From Pelosinus propionicus DSM 13327 (GTDB taxonomy: Bacteria > Bacillota > Negativicutes > DSM-13327): 64,000 nt of DNA. Of the stretch, positions 43,227-51,145 are shown in pieces. Each line of letters starts with the position of its first letter. The first letter of the stretch is position 1. Below the pieces are notes generated by a model. It made no database searches. It worked only from the letters and a program-made list of their open reading frames with translations, and had not been told where the DNA came from. The position numbers and the translations under genes were made by a program. Location of the stretch: contig NZ_FOTS01000008.1 of assembly GCF_900114615.1 (NCBI RefSeq), positions 62,001 to 126,000 on the forward strand, read 5' to 3'.

Positions 43227-44002
43227 ACAGCAACCTCCTGTAAGCGTGTTGAATGCAGATCCAAATTAAGATATTGACTGATGCTTTTGATAAACGCTTG
43301 ATCTCCATCTAACAATCGCAGCGTTACCCAACGGGGGTTGAGATTCGATCCGATTAATCTGGATACGTTTGGGAGAAGTTGCTGAATTGCATTTTCTACT
43401 TCAGAAGAATAACTAATTTGTCTGGGAGTTGGGGTACAAAGCCCTATAGACATTTCATGTAATTTTTGTCGCAAGGTGTCGAGACCCATTCCGCTTCGGG
43501 CAGCAGTAGCAACAACTGGTACACCTAAATCTTTTTGCAAAGCAGAAAGATCGATCTTAATATTTTTCTTTTCTGCTTCGTCCATCAGATTGACGCAAAC
43601 AATAATCTTCGGCGTAATTTCCATGACTTGCAATGCTAAATTAAGATTGCGTTCAAGGCAAGTAGCATCTAATACTACTAACGTCACATCCGGTTTGCCA
43701 AAACAAATAAAGTCTCTGGCAACTTGTTCTTCTATTGTATGGGCTAAGATCGAATAAGTACCAGGCAAGTCGACCATTAAAAAAGAGCGATCTAAATACG
43801 TAAAACTTCCTTGGGCATTATCAACGGTTTTTCCAGGCCAATTTCCTGTATGCTGATGTAATCCGGTTAGTGCATTAAAAACTGTACTCTTTCCCACGTT
43901 AGGATTACCAGCTAAGGCTACTGTAAACTGTCCAGGAATTGCTGTAATTCCAAAATGTTCACTTAGAAGTTTATGATGTTCTTTGGTCGCAGAATGGTTC
44001 AT
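43223..44002 (-). CDS. feoB: FeoB GTPase part, separate protein
   Basis: A 259-residue soluble protein with the FeoB G domain: G1 GNPNVGKSTVFN, G2 region HTGNWPGKT, G3 DLPGTYS, and G4 NLMD. After about residue 195 comes part of the helical GDI domain, and the protein ends without membrane segments. It should bind GTP and gate the permease encoded by the next, overlapping gene. Start at ATG 44002 with AGGAGGAG upstream; an earlier in-frame ATG lies before that site. The split may be real or due to a frameshift, but the clean ATGA overlap favours a real split. Confidence 0.88.
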   Translation of the reverse strand: MNHSATKEHHKLLSEHFGITAIPGQFTVALAGNPNVGKSTVFNALTGLHQHTGNWPGKTVDNAQGSFTYLDRSFLMVDLPGTYSILAHTIEEQVARDFICFGKPDVTLVVLDATCLERNLNLALQVMEITPKIIVCVNLMDEAEKKNIKIDLSALQKDLGVPVVATAARSGMGLDTLRQKLHEMSIGLCTPTPRQISYSSEVENAIQQLLPNVSRLIGSNLNPRWVTLRLLDGDQAFIKSISQYLNLDLHSTRLQEVAV

Positions 44003-44045
44003 TGTCAATCTCCTCCTAAATTTCATGGTTAACTTTATTATGAAA

Positions 44046-44291
44046 TTACATTGGATTCACATAGATTTGACTAGCATCTTCACTGCGCAAAGCAATGAGT
44101 GTATCCCGTACCATGTAGGCTACAGGATCACCTGCTGGGCTCTTGCGAATACATTGAACTGGAGTTCCTGGCACCATACCTAAGTCTAGAATACGGCGAC
44201 GCAGTAAGCCTTGTAAATTAAGGGATACAATCTGGCAAGCAGATCCTATTCCCAGTGTTGACAATGGAATTGTTGTTATTGCAGTATTCAT
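44046..44291 (-). CDS. feoA: FeoA-type SH3 domain protein
   Basis: An 81-residue FeoA protein (PLSTLGIGSACQIVSLNLQGLLRRRILDLGMVPGTPVQCIRKSPAGDPVAYMVRDTLIALR when read in pieces), a cytoplasmic SH3-like partner of FeoB. ATG 44291 is preceded by AAAGGAGG. It is the first gene of the feoA-feoB-feoB operon on the minus strand, and two palindromic operators lie upstream. Confidence 0.9.
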   Translation of the reverse strand: MNTAITTIPLSTLGIGSACQIVSLNLQGLLRRRILDLGMVPGTPVQCIRKSPAGDPVAYMVRDTLIALRSEDASQIYVNPM

Positions 44292-44322
44292 TATAAATCC
44301 TCCTTTGATCAAATCGTTAGTA

Positions 44323-44336
44323 TTAGCCATGGCTAA
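44323..44336. promoter_or_regulatory. feoA operator palindrome, proximal
   Basis: TTAGCCATGGCTAA is a perfect 14-bp palindrome 32 bases upstream of the feoA start. A -35-like TTTACT and -10-like TAATAC on the minus strand would bracket it. Confidence 0.65.
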
Positions 44337-44356
44337 CATTTGTAGTAAAAAAGATG

Positions 44357-44372
44357 GTTAGCCGCGGCTAAC
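44357..44372. promoter_or_regulatory. feoA operator palindrome, distal
   Basis: GTTAGCCGCGGCTAAC is a perfect 16-bp palindrome sharing the TTAGCC half-site with the proximal copy; centres are 35 bases apart. The form resembles DtxR/IdeR/MntR-type operators more than a Fur box. Confidence 0.65.
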
Positions 44373-44456
44373 ATGTAAGTAAGGGAATCTAATTTAGTAT
44401 ATGAAGACCGAAAGATTTGGTTACTTATATATAGAACTTATTTACAAGTAAAATAT

Positions 44457-44485
44457 TTGACAGATGTTTCTAATATTGATAAAAT
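44457..44485 (+). promoter_or_regulatory. Sigma-A promoter of the STAS-like gene
   Basis: TTGACA (44457-44462), 17 bases, TAAAAT (44480-44485). Confidence 0.75.
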
Positions 44486-44499
44486 GATAATGATTATCA
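44485..44499. promoter_or_regulatory. Fur box over the -10 region
   Basis: TGATAATGATTATCA is a perfect 7-1-7 Fur inverted repeat that touches the -10 element, so binding of Fur would block the STAS-like gene. Confidence 0.85.
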
Positions 44500-44583
44500 A
44501 TATTAGAATGGAAACAAAACATTCGATCAGGAAAGGATATGATAATCAATTTGTTAAGTTAAGGTTCTAAAGGAGGAAGATGG

Positions 44584-44844
44584 ATGTCTGTATGGGTAAC
44601 AACTGATAGCCGACAAGTATATATGAATGTAAGCGGTGATGTATTTGTAGAGCATCTCAATTTTCTGGAACAAAATATGCTAAAGCACTTGCAGTACGGG
44701 TATAGGCGTATTGTTGTTAATATTAATAATATAGGGCATTTGGATCATGATGGAGTCCATGTTTTTCAATATGTACGTGAGAAAATGTTAAAGCATGGCG
44801 GAGAATTGATTATTGAAGACGAAAAAGGAAAATTAGCTATTTAA
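44584..44844 (+). CDS. STAS-domain protein with Asp at the phospho-serine position
   Basis: An 86-residue protein that fits a single STAS domain (anti-sigma-factor antagonist fold): beta strands VWVTTDSRQVYMNVSGDV, helix LNFLEQNMLKHLQYG, RRIVVNINNIGHLDHDGVHVFQYVREKMLKHGGELIIED. In SpoIIAA-like proteins the helix cap reads DSSG with the last Ser phosphorylated; here it reads DHDG, so a fixed negative charge replaces it. No kinase/anti-sigma partner is adjacent. AAAGGAGG precedes the ATG. The Fur box suggests expression under iron limitation. Confidence 0.65.
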   Translation: MSVWVTTDSRQVYMNVSGDVFVEHLNFLEQNMLKHLQYGYRRIVVNINNIGHLDHDGVHVFQYVREKMLKHGGELIIEDEKGKLAI

Positions 44845-44933
44845 TTCATATCATTAGAATTATATCTTTCTTAATAATATAAGATTTTAAAGGATTTTTC
44901 AGTTTATCTATATATTGCAAAAAAATCCAACAG

Positions 44934-44962
44934 TTGACAAAAATCGGATTCTATTGTAAAGT
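44934..44962 (+). promoter_or_regulatory. Promoter of cobalamin leader 3
   Basis: TTGACA (44934-44939), 17 bases, TAAAGT (44957-44962). Same elements and spacing as the promoter of cobalamin leader 4. Confidence 0.75.
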
Positions 44963-45000
44963 ATCAAAGAGATTGGCTGTCACAATTATATATTGCTGGT

Positions 45001-45186
45001 ATAGGTGCCCTTCGGGGCTTAATAGGGAAGTTCGGTTCAATGCCGACACGGTCCCGCCACTGTAATGAGGAGCAAGCCCATGTTATGCCACTGAGATGAT
45101 GTCTTGGGAAGGTTTGGGGGAGCAATGATCCAGAGTCAGGAGAACTGCCTATATAACAATCACCGATATGACCTGCGAGAGATAGG
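45001..45186 (+). ncRNA. Cobalamin riboswitch 3
   Basis: Complete B12 element: ATAGGTGCCC, GGGGCTTAATAGGGAA, GCCGACACGGTCCCGCCACTGT (in two parts), GCCACTGAG, TTGGGAAGG and B12 box AGTCAGGAGAACTGCC, followed by CAATCACCG and TGACCTGCGAGAGAT. It precedes an ABC transporter operon. Confidence 0.95.
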
Positions 45187-45231
45187 GATGGGATTTATGC
45201 GAATTTTCGTATTGTTTTCTGCTTGCGTTTT

Positions 45232-45260
45232 ACTCTCGGTTTATACCGAGAGTTTTTTTA
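45232..45260 (+). terminator. Terminator of cobalamin riboswitch 3
   Basis: ACTCTCGGT and ACCGAGAGT pair around TTAT, followed by seven T residues, 24 bases before the first transporter gene. Confidence 0.9.
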
Positions 45261-45283
45261 TTTTATAGAGAGGAGAGGGTGAT

Positions 45284-46225
45284 TTGAAAAAAAAAGAGCT
45301 CTTACATCGCTTAGTGCAGATGCTTATTACTCTTTTCGGTGTGAGTTTGCTGACATTTTCACTGATGTATCTGTCACCGGGGGATCCGGTAGAGATGCTG
45401 CTAGAGGTAGCTGATACCATTGTTTCAGAAGAAACAATTGCCGAGACACGGGCACAGCTTGGGTTGGACAAACCGTTTCATGTACAGTATTTCCGTTGGC
45501 TTGCAGGTGTCTTACAGGGAGACATGGGCATGTCGTATTCGGCAAAAATGCCGGTAGCTGACCGTCTCTGGCAAAGCCTGCCGGGGACGATGGTACTTGC
45601 TGCATCAGCGACGGTAACGATGCTTCTGATCTCGGTTCCATGCGGGATATTGTCGGCGGTATATCGAAACCGCCCGCTGGATTACCTTATTCGCGGCATT
45701 TCATTTTTGGGCGTATCTATGCCAAGTTTTTGGGTAGGACTCATTTTGTTGTATGTTTTAGGGCTGAAGCTGAGATTGTTCCCGATAGCGGGTGGAGAGG
45801 TATCATTTGATCGGATGGTGCTTCCTACGCTGACGCTGGCCATTGCGATGGCGGCCAAGTACACAAGGCAGGTGCGTACAGCGGTTTTAGAGGAACTGGG
45901 ACAAGAATATATCACAGGGGCACGAATACGGGGATTTCCCATGCACAAAATCCTCTGGCGCCATGTCCTGCCAAACGCATGCCTGCCGCTTATTACGCTT
46001 TTAGGCCTGCAAATTGGCTGGCTCCTGGGCGGCGTAGCTGTCATTGAGATGGTTTTTTCCTGGCCCGGACTTGGGAAAATGGCCGTACATGCCATTGAGA
46101 TGCGTGATTATCCTTTGGTACAGGGCTTTGTCCTTTGGATTGCTGTGTTGTATATGGGAATCAATCTGCTGGTCGATATTTCCTATACGTATCTTGACCC
46201 GCGGCTGAAAAAAGGGGGATGCTGA
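45284..46225 (+). CDS. Nik/Opp-type ABC transporter permease (NikB/DppB-like)
   Basis: A 313-residue permease with six membrane helices and the DppB-family N-terminus (FGVSLLTFSLMYLSPGDPVEMLL), a GMSYSAKMPVADRLWQSLPGT segment and the EAA loop (ELGQEYITGARIRGFPMHKILWRHVLPNA, read in parts). It starts at TTG with GGAGAGGG upstream. First gene of a five-gene transporter operon led by a cobalamin riboswitch, so the cargo is probably cobalt, a cobalt chelate or a corrinoid precursor; the family also handles nickel and peptides. Codons are more GC-rich than in neighbouring genes. Confidence 0.88.
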   Translation: MKKKELLHRLVQMLITLFGVSLLTFSLMYLSPGDPVEMLLEVADTIVSEETIAETRAQLGLDKPFHVQYFRWLAGVLQGDMGMSYSAKMPVADRLWQSLPGTMVLAASATVTMLLISVPCGILSAVYRNRPLDYLIRGISFLGVSMPSFWVGLILLYVLGLKLRLFPIAGGEVSFDRMVLPTLTLAIAMAAKYTRQVRTAVLEELGQEYITGARIRGFPMHKILWRHVLPNACLPLITLLGLQIGWLLGGVAVIEMVFSWPGLGKMAVHAIEMRDYPLVQGFVLWIAVLYMGINLLVDISYTYLDPRLKKGGC

Positions 46226-47047
46226 GTGGGAAGTTTGACAAAGGATAAGTTCTTGTTCTGGCTTTATACATGTTTTGTTCTTTTGATTCTCGGTTTTGCA
46301 ATTTTTGCACCATGGCTAGCTCCTTACGATCCGTATGATGCGGTAATGCGGCAGTCCCTGCAGGCGCCATCTGATGAGCACCTGTTCGGCACGGATAAGC
46401 TAGGGCGGGATTGTCTGTCTCGTATTATTTATGGAGCGCGCACTTCGCTGATGATGACACTGTCGCTGGTTGCCGTTATAACGATAGTGGGGACTTTTAT
46501 CGGTGTGTTGGCAGGTTACATGGGTGGAAAGGTAGATACCGTACTTATGCGCATTGTCGATATGATGCTGGCTTTTCCAGGAATTGTGCTGGCGATTGCC
46601 ATTGCCGGCATGCTAGGCGGCAATATCGTCAATGCAATTTTAGCACTGGCGGCGGTCAGCTGGACTAAGTATGCCCGTTTGGGGCGCAGCCTCACGTTAA
46701 AGCTGCGTCAGCGTGATTTTATTGCCGCGGCTGTAACAAGCGGATCAAGACCGCTCCATATCCTATGGCGCCATATTTTGCCCAATATCCTGCCGACAAT
46801 TGTTGTGACGGCGGCGATGGATATCGGTACAATGATCATGGAATTAGCTGGGTTGTCCTTTTTGGGTTTTGGTGCGCAGCCTCCGACGCCGGAATGGGGT
46901 CTTATGCTTAATGAAGGAAGACAGCATATCCAGACAGCTCCTTGGCTGATGCTTTATCCGGGAGCTGCCATCCTGATTGTGGTAACCATTTTTAATCTAT
47001 GGGGAGACAGCCTGCGCGATATCATGGATCCGCAGCGGGCAAATTAA
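46226..47047 (+). CDS. Nik/Opp-type ABC transporter permease (NikC/DppC-like)
   Basis: A 273-residue permease, second membrane subunit. It shows the DppC-family start (FAIFAPWLAPYDPYDAVMRQSLQAPS), HLFGTDKLGRDCLSRIIYGARTSL, and the EAA loop (RDFIAAAVTSGSRPLHILWRHILPN). The GTG start follows the previous stop codon with no gap, so translation is coupled. It forms the channel with the preceding permease. Confidence 0.88.
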   Translation: MGSLTKDKFLFWLYTCFVLLILGFAIFAPWLAPYDPYDAVMRQSLQAPSDEHLFGTDKLGRDCLSRIIYGARTSLMMTLSLVAVITIVGTFIGVLAGYMGGKVDTVLMRIVDMMLAFPGIVLAIAIAGMLGGNIVNAILALAAVSWTKYARLGRSLTLKLRQRDFIAAAVTSGSRPLHILWRHILPNILPTIVVTAAMDIGTMIMELAGLSFLGFGAQPPTPEWGLMLNEGRQHIQTAPWLMLYPGAAILIVVTIFNLWGDSLRDIMDPQRAN

Positions 47048-47078
47048 ATAAAAGACAGATGAGAAAGGATGAGATTTC

Positions 47079-48650
47079 TTGAAAAGAGTAGGAAAGTTAA
47101 CCTTGGTACTTATGATAGTATGCTTAGCCGCGGTTTTGATCGCAGGGTGCGGCGGCAGCGGCAAAAAGGAAGCCGACACAAAGACTCTGAAAGTTGGTGT
47201 AACTAATTTTGCCGATTCACTGGAGCCAACGGAAAATTATTTTGGCTGGGTTGTCATGCGTTATGGCATTGGAGAAAGTCTGGCGAAATTTGATGAAAAA
47301 ATGAATGTACAGCCGTGGTTGGCTGAAAGCTGGCAGATCAGTGCTGATCACATGACCTGGACATTTAAAATCAGAGACGGTGTGAAATTCTCGAACGGTA
47401 AACCGCTGGATGCGGCTGCTGTTAAGGCGTCGCTAGAAAGAGCTTTTGCCAAAAATAAACGGGCAGTAACGTTTTTTAAGTATAAAGAGATGAAGGCTGA
47501 GGGCCAAACTCTTACCATCCTTACGGAAAAACCAGAACCGAATATGCCGGGCTTTTTAGCTGATCCGCTTTTTTTAATTGTTGATGTATCGGCTGAACCG
47601 GCACGTAATTTTGCCAAAGAAGGACCTATTGGCACCGGTCCGTATATGTGCAAGACTTTTGTGAAAGATAAAGCAGTGATGGTGAAAAACCCCTATTATT
47701 GGGATGGTGTAGTGCCTTATGAGACTGTTGAGATTCCGTCTATAGATGATCCGAATACACGGGCAATGGCTTTGCAGTCCGGTGAGGTAGACATGGCGGT
47801 CAATATTGCGGCAGGTGACATTGGTCTTTTTAACGATAAGTCAAAATTCCATGTTGACAGAATTGCCTCGCTTCGCACCGTATTAGCCCGGATTAATCAA
47901 CAAGGAGTTTTGGGCGATCCGAAGGTTCGTGCTGCATTTATCAGTGCCTGTGATAGAAAAGTGTACAATGAGGTTATACTGAAGGGTACCTTTATTGAAG
48001 GTAAGGCACCAGTACCTCCATCAATGGATTACGGTTTCGATCAGCTCAAGGATCCGAACAGCTATAATATCGAACGAGCCAAACAGCTGTTGGCCGAAGC
48101 GGGCTGGAAGGATGCTGATGGCGATGGTATTCTAGAAAAAGACGGAAAGAAGCTTACTGTGGATTTTGTGGTATACAACAGTCGTGCGGAACTGCCCATT
48201 TATGCTGAGGCTGTGCAGTCTGATGCGAAGAAGGTTGGTTTTGATGTGAAAATCAAGACGGTAGACTATAACTTAATCGATAAAATGGGGATCAACGGTG
48301 AATATGGACTTTTGATTTCAAACATTACAACTGCAAATACCGGTGACCCGGAGATATTCTTAAATTGGTACTGGAAAACGAATAAAAATGGTGATAATCC
48401 GCAAAATGGTTCGGGTTACAGCAATCCTGCATTGGATGCGAAGTTTGCTGAACTGTCCACAACCTTTGACCGTCAACAGCGTCGTCAGCTGATCATTGAT
48501 TGTCAGCAGCTCATTATGAATGACGGGGCAGCTCTGTTCCTAGGATATCCGGAGACAAACATCATCAGTTCGACATCAATTGAAGGCGCACAGATGTATC
48601 CGTCCGATTATTATTGGCTGACCAATAAGATTAAACCCGCTAAAAAATAA
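47079..48650 (+). CDS. Family 5 extracellular substrate-binding lipoprotein (NikA/DppA/OppA-like)
   Basis: A 523-residue lipoprotein. The signal peptide ends in VLIAGC (lipobox, acylated Cys at about 24), followed by a Gly/Lys/Glu-rich linker and KTLKVGVTNFADSLEPTENYFGW. WLAESWQISADHMTWTFKIRDGVKFSNGKPLDAAAVKASLERA is the family signature of SBP family 5. It captures cargo for the NikBC-like permeases. Start at TTG 47079 with AGAAAGGATGAG. Cobalt is a reasonable cargo because of the cobalamin riboswitch, but a peptide or metallophore cannot be excluded. Confidence 0.88.
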   Translation: MKRVGKLTLVLMIVCLAAVLIAGCGGSGKKEADTKTLKVGVTNFADSLEPTENYFGWVVMRYGIGESLAKFDEKMNVQPWLAESWQISADHMTWTFKIRDGVKFSNGKPLDAAAVKASLERAFAKNKRAVTFFKYKEMKAEGQTLTILTEKPEPNMPGFLADPLFLIVDVSAEPARNFAKEGPIGTGPYMCKTFVKDKAVMVKNPYYWDGVVPYETVEIPSIDDPNTRAMALQSGEVDMAVNIAAGDIGLFNDKSKFHVDRIASLRTVLARINQQGVLGDPKVRAAFISACDRKVYNEVILKGTFIEGKAPVPPSMDYGFDQLKDPNSYNIERAKQLLAEAGWKDADGDGILEKDGKKLTVDFVVYNSRAELPIYAEAVQSDAKKVGFDVKIKTVDYNLIDKMGINGEYGLLISNITTANTGDPEIFLNWYWKTNKNGDNPQNGSGYSNPALDAKFAELSTTFDRQQRRQLIIDCQQLIMNDGAALFLGYPETNIISSTSIEGAQMYPSDYYWLTNKIKPAKK

Positions 48651-48670
48651 TTTTACAAAGGAGAACTGAA

Positions 48671-49459
48671 ATGTTGCTAGAAGTATCGGAGCTTTCAGTA
48701 TCCTATGGGGAACGTGAAATCGTCCGAAATGTGAATTTGTCCCTTAATGAAGGCGAGGTTCTTGCAATTGTAGGCGAAAGCGGCAGCGGTAAGACAACGG
48801 TTATCCGCGCGATTCTTGGCTGCCTGCCCCATGAGGGCCGTGTAAGCGGCGGGAAAATTCTCTTTGAAGAAAAAAATCTATTAGAGAATACCACTGTTGA
48901 ATGGTGCCGGCTCTGTGGAACAAAAGCAACTATGGTTTTTCAGGATAGTGGAAGCATACTGGATCCCATTCGTCGTATCGGCAGCCAATTCATCGAGTAT
49001 ATCCGTGAACACTCTCCTATGACTCAAAAAGAAGCTGCTAAGGCAGCAGAAGATATGCTCAGAAAAATGCACTTACCTAATACAGAAAACATTATGAAAA
49101 GCTATCCGTTTGAACTGAGCGGCGGCATGCGGCAGCGTGTCGGCGTAGCAATGGCTATGGTTTTCAAACCACGGCTCTTGCTGGCGGATGAGCCGACCTC
49201 GGCTCTGGATGTGACAACCCAGGCACAGGTAGTAAAAGAAATGATGGAAATTTGCCAACAAGATAAAACGGCAATCATTATTGTTACACATAATATTGGT
49301 GTAGCAGCGTATATGTCAGATAAGCTGATCGTCATGCAAGCGGGAGAGATCGTAGAATGTGGTAGAACGGATGACATCATCGCCTGGCCACAGTCGGTGT
49401 ATACAAAAGAACTGTTAGATGCGGTACCGCAGGTTGGAGGGAAAAGCTATGTCAGCTGA
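48671..49459 (+). CDS. ABC transporter ATP-binding protein (NikD/DppD-like)
   Basis: A 262-residue ATPase with Walker A GESGSGKT, Q-loop FQDSG, signature LSGGMRQRVG, Walker B LLADEPTSALD and switch His (IIVTHN). Shorter than DppD because it lacks the C-terminal oligopeptide-type extension, resembling NikD. It energises the transporter with the following ATPase gene, which overlaps it by 11 bases. GGAGAAC precedes the ATG. Confidence 0.9.
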   Translation: MLLEVSELSVSYGEREIVRNVNLSLNEGEVLAIVGESGSGKTTVIRAILGCLPHEGRVSGGKILFEEKNLLENTTVEWCRLCGTKATMVFQDSGSILDPIRRIGSQFIEYIREHSPMTQKEAAKAAEDMLRKMHLPNTENIMKSYPFELSGGMRQRVGVAMAMVFKPRLLLADEPTSALDVTTQAQVVKEMMEICQQDKTAIIIVTHNIGVAAYMSDKLIVMQAGEIVECGRTDDIIAWPQSVYTKELLDAVPQVGGKSYVS

Positions 49460-50429
49460 CAAGGAGACGATCTTAACAATCGAGAAGGTCATAAAACGTT
49501 TTCCGGTAGCTGAAGGGCGCATGCTGACAGCATGTGATAATGTTTCGTTATCGCTTTATCAGGGGGAAACACTCGGCGTTGTTGGTGAAAGCGGCTGCGG
49601 TAAAAGTACACTTGTAAAATTGATCATGCAGCTTCATGCGCCGACAAGTGGAGCTATCTGCTACCGGGGAAAGGATCTGACCCGGCTTACGGGAGAGCGT
49701 ATGCGGCAAAGCCGGCGGCATATTCAGATGGTGTTTCAAGATCCCTCACAAGCCTTTAATCCAAAGATGAAGATAAAAGATATCCTTTGTGAGCCGCTGC
49801 GCAATTTTAAGCTGATAAAAGATCGCGAGGCGGGAAAAAAGGCTGAGGAACTTTTGCGTATGGTTGAACTGCCGGAAGAGTTTGCTGACCGCTATCCCGG
49901 CAATATGAGTGGGGGGCAGCGTCAGCGCATCGGGATTGCTCGGGCGCTGGCACTTGAGCCGGAGATTCTCGTTTGTGATGAGGCGACCAGTGCACTGGAT
50001 GTATCAGTGCAGAAAAAGATTATAGAGCTTCTGGTCAGAATACAGCGTGAAAAGAATCTGTCCATGATTTTTATCTGTCATGATTTGGCACTTGTATCCC
50101 AGATAAGCCATCGTATTGCTGTAATGTATCTCGGTAATATCGTAGAGGTGCTTGCAGGTGACGTGCTGAGTAAAGCGAAGCATCCTTATACGAAGGCGTT
50201 GCTGCAGGCAGTTTTTCCGGTAAAGAAAAAAGAAGGCACAGTGGTTCGCCCGCTGGAGGGCGAGATACCAAGCCCTCTTGAATTACTCCCAGGGTGCCCG
50301 TTTCAGAGCAGGTGCTCGGAAAGTATGGAATTATGCAGGCGAGAAAAGCCGATGCTCGAGGAGCTGTTGCCGGGGCACAGTGCTGCCTGTCATTTATTAA
50401 AGCTGCAATCAGGAAAAAAAGATATTTAG
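49449..50429 (+). CDS. ABC transporter ATP-binding protein (NikE/DppF-like)
   Basis: A 326-residue ATPase with Walker A GESGCGKS, signature MSGGQRQRIG, Walker B LVCDEATSALD, and the C-terminal oligopeptide/dipeptide extension with the cysteine pattern GCPFQSRC and C-x5-C (MELCRREKP...AACH), which in this family binds an iron-sulfur cluster. Start at ATG 49449 after GGAGGG. An in-frame upstream start lies within the preceding gene without a ribosome site. Confidence 0.9.
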   Translation: MSADKETILTIEKVIKRFPVAEGRMLTACDNVSLSLYQGETLGVVGESGCGKSTLVKLIMQLHAPTSGAICYRGKDLTRLTGERMRQSRRHIQMVFQDPSQAFNPKMKIKDILCEPLRNFKLIKDREAGKKAEELLRMVELPEEFADRYPGNMSGGQRQRIGIARALALEPEILVCDEATSALDVSVQKKIIELLVRIQREKNLSMIFICHDLALVSQISHRIAVMYLGNIVEVLAGDVLSKAKHPYTKALLQAVFPVKKKEGTVVRPLEGEIPSPLELLPGCPFQSRCSESMELCRREKPMLEELLPGHSAACHLLKLQSGKKDI

Positions 50430-50452
50430 CAGCGCATGAAAGGAAGGTTACG

Positions 50453-50971
50453 ATGGAGTGCGGGAACATAGTAATTCGCAAGATTGTTAATAGTGATATT
50501 GCCAGTGTGCAACATTTCTTATTAGGACAGCTGCAGGACCTCTTTTCTCAGGATGGACAAAATGCTATTACCGATGATGTCTGGGGACTGGCGAAGTTAT
50601 ATATTGAACCTGTCCGCAATCAGATGTGGGCTGCATTCTCTCCAGAGGGGACTGTTATCGGTACGATTGCAATCTGTGAGTATAATGACCGGATCGCCGT
50701 TCTGAAAGGACGCTATCCCGGGAAGACTACAGCGGAAATCGGACGATGTTATATTGAAAAAGCGCTGAGAAGACAAGGGATTGGATCGAGGCTGCTAAAA
50801 GAAGTTGAAGCTTTTGGATATGAAAAAGAATATGAAATTATCTACCTGCACACACACCGATTCTTGCCGGGCGGCTTTCATTTTTGGGAGAAGCAGGGGT
50901 TTGGCATCGTTGTTGAAGAACAGGGAGATGCTCAAATTGTGCATATGGAAAAATCAGTTGCATCTAAGTAA
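50453..50971 (+). CDS. GNAT-family N-acetyltransferase
   Basis: A 172-residue GNAT enzyme. The acetyl-CoA-binding motif A is ALRRQGIGSRLLKEVE (R/Q-x-x-G-x-G); FHFWEKQGFGIV is the family's C-terminal motif. It lies 23 bases after the transporter ATPase gene with its own AAGGAAGG site, in the same GC-rich block, so it is likely part of the riboswitch-controlled operon. Its acceptor might be the imported cargo or its ligand; nothing in the sequence fixes it. Confidence 0.78.
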   Translation: MECGNIVIRKIVNSDIASVQHFLLGQLQDLFSQDGQNAITDDVWGLAKLYIEPVRNQMWAAFSPEGTVIGTIAICEYNDRIAVLKGRYPGKTTAEIGRCYIEKALRRQGIGSRLLKEVEAFGYEKEYEIIYLHTHRFLPGGFHFWEKQGFGIVVEEQGDAQIVHMEKSVASK

Positions 50972-50976
50972 AGAGT

Positions 50977-51033
50977 ATAAACGTAAAAAAGGTCTGCAAA
51001 ACAAAAAGTTTTGCAGACCTTTTTTACGTTTAT
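50977..51033 (+). terminator. Terminator of the ABC transporter-GNAT operon
   Basis: 26-nt arms (50977-51002 and 51008-51033) pair perfectly around AAAAA; an internal A-run/T-run lets the inner stem work as terminator. Confidence 0.92.
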
Positions 51034-51081
51034 GCGCTAGAATTTATAAATTTTAGTAAATGAAAAAATATAAGAAATTAT

Positions 51082-51122
51082 GAACCACAAAGGCACAATG
51101 CCGCTGTCACGGCACACAAAGG
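51082..51122. repeat. Dispersed palindromic repeat, copy 4 (short)
   Basis: GAACCACAAAGGCACA and GGCACACAAAGGA flank a small TGCCG/CGGCA hairpin. It shares the CCACA-AAGGCAC core of the other copies but lacks the long right arm. Confidence 0.45.
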
Positions 51123-51145
51123 AGTGTACAAAAAAAATCTTGCAA

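Noticed and set aside
41823-44002. FeoB frameshift called as a pseudogene
   Set aside because: Both halves are full-length with a clean ATGA overlap and their own or coupled start, so a split gene is more likely than decay.
47348-47653. Antisense reading frames inside the transporter, permease and mutase genes
   Set aside because: They overlap strongly supported genes, lack ribosome sites and show no recognisable motifs.
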